Shown piece by piece: positions 63,101 through 64,000 of a DNA stretch of 64,000 bases. The DNA comes from Isoetes taiwanensis. Lineage: Eukaryota > Streptophyta > Lycopodiopsida > Isoetales > Isoetaceae. Below the pieces are notes generated by a model. It was not told the origin of the DNA and made no database searches. It was given only the letters and a program-made list of their open reading frames with translations. The stretch is from assembly GCA_021234155.1 (NCBI GenBank), contig JAJEKV010000074.1, positions 1,142,154 to 1,206,153 on the forward strand, given 5' to 3'. The position numbers were made by a program, and so were the translations under genes. Every line of letters begins with the position of its first letter. Position 1 is the first letter of the stretch.

Positions 63101-63671
63101 TGTTTTGAATTACAATCCTTAATTATATTTAAGCTTTAATAATGTTAGATGATATTAATGGCCAAGCCTTAGACTTAGAACCAAGATCCTTAAGCTAGAC
63201 AGAGACAGCATCTGCACTCATCATAGCTTAATTGTCGCTCTTATCTTGCTAAGTGTCTTCTTGTCTACATATAGGTAGTATAATTAAACCTTTTTCTTAG
63301 AAACCCAGCTAGTTGCCAAGGCCTTAGCAATTGTTGTCACACGTTGGTATGATACACTAACACACGTTATAGGTGCACTATCATCAAGTGTCTTCAGCCA
63401 TGCCTTTGTATCATAGATAATTATCTAGGAATTCATTCTATCTAGGTAATTCAGTCTAGCACACCAAGTACACCCAGTGAATGAGTCTCCTTCTACCACC
63501 CCATAACAGTAAATAAGTACCTTTCTCAGTGTCTAGTAAAGTGCCAAATGCCAAGTGGGTCAATTGAGGTAGAGTGGATAAAGGGATAAAAACAGGGTTT
63601 GTAAAGTAAGTAGATATAAGTAATTATTCTTGTGGTAGTATTAGTTACCTTGTGCTAGGGCAGTAAAATAG
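63101..63671. other. AT-rich DNA without recognised features
   Basis: I see no reading frame, terminal repeat or promoter box. It ends in AGGGCAGTAAAATAG, which could serve as a splice acceptor for the open frame that follows. Confidence 0.35.
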
Positions 63672-64000
63672 GTCAGGAGAACCTTCGTTACAGATCCTCG
63701 AGCCTCGACAGTGGAGCCACTCGACAACATCAATGAATTGAAAGCAGAGGGCAAACTTATGGAGGAAACTTCAGCAAATCAAAGGCCAAGATGGTGTACA
63801 GGGAAGGCCGAACACAAATACGAAAGGGGAGCCTATCGGAAGGACGACTGCGACATCAAGATTAGACATAAGAATTGCCAAGAGGGCTATGCAACAGCTA
63901 ATGGGCATCATGGCACTTATGAAATTGATGACATTAGGGGAGGAACACCTCCTAGTCAAGGATACTCTCCAAGTGCCATATTGTCTCGAGGAACGACCCC
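63672..64000 (+). CDS. Partial open frame running off the window edge, unknown
   Basis: One frame is open for 109 codons to the last base, beginning VRRTFVTDPRASTVEPLDNI right after an in-frame TAG at 63,669. It is charged and hydrophilic, includes KYERGAYRKDDCDIKIRH, and ends with a Gly/Ser/Pro-rich piece. The first ATG lies at about 63,759. It may be an exon preceded by an intron or the start of a gag gene. A 62-codon minus-strand frame overlaps but looks weaker. No family is recognised. Confidence 0.35.

Overview
This window looks like nuclear DNA of a land plant with a large, repeat-filled genome. The clues are an LTR retrotransposon primed by initiator-Met tRNA (TGGTATCAGAGC), plant-style LINEs with poly(A) tails, tRNA-like SINE heads, a MITE, short GT-AG introns of 100-130 nt, and a degraded plant HAD/CTD-phosphatase-like sequence. 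Nothing points to bacteria, organelles or viruses. The species cannot be fixed; a fern, gymnosperm or other large-genome plant would fit. I see no intact conventional gene, and almost all recognisable coding sequence is broken.

Layout. 1-2.46 kb: gag-like and LTR debris of one LTR retrotransposon family, interrupted by a 322-bp MITE. 2.46-4.37 kb: about five tandem copies of a ~335-bp unit with tRNA-like A/B boxes on the minus strand, then a small foldback. 5.66-9.56 kb: two retroelement 3' ends joined tail to tail as an inverted repeat. 9.6-12.4 kb: unrecognised debris. 12.98-15.34 kb: a second copy of the 1-2.1 kb retrotransposon family. 17.65-24.01 kb: two arrays of a 19/38-bp minisatellite in opposite orientation around a 2.1-kb GC-richer core, resembling the architecture of foldback (FB-like) elements. 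24.4-25.5 kb: a GC-rich block between direct repeats.

25.9-29.3 kb: unrecognised debris. 30.0-30.7 kb: HAD phosphatase pseudogene on the plus strand. 31-34.4 kb: a minus-strand spliced gene or pseudogene with four recognisable short introns. 34.5-37.3 kb: minus-strand LINE with endonuclease and reverse transcriptase. 37.4-39.56 kb: plus-strand LINE 3' part ending in poly(A). 42.38-44.01 kb: a full 1.63-kb LTR followed by a primer binding site and decayed internal sequence. 45.8-56.7 kb: AT-rich DNA with local duplications and a few exon-like open stretches.

56.8-62.8 kb: a nest of large palindromes built from one AT-rich repeat family. It holds a clean LINE-type insertion with a perfect 9-bp target-site duplication, two (TA)n tracts of ~130-160 bp, and a nearly symmetrical 2.47-kb palindrome with tRNA-like heads in both arms. 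The window ends inside an open reading frame of unknown identity.

The most unusual structures are the opposed hairpin-forming arrays at 17.65-24.01 kb, the palindrome at 60.1-62.6 kb, and the MITE whose insertion is confirmed by an empty paralogous site 14 kb away. All comparisons between copies were made by eye.
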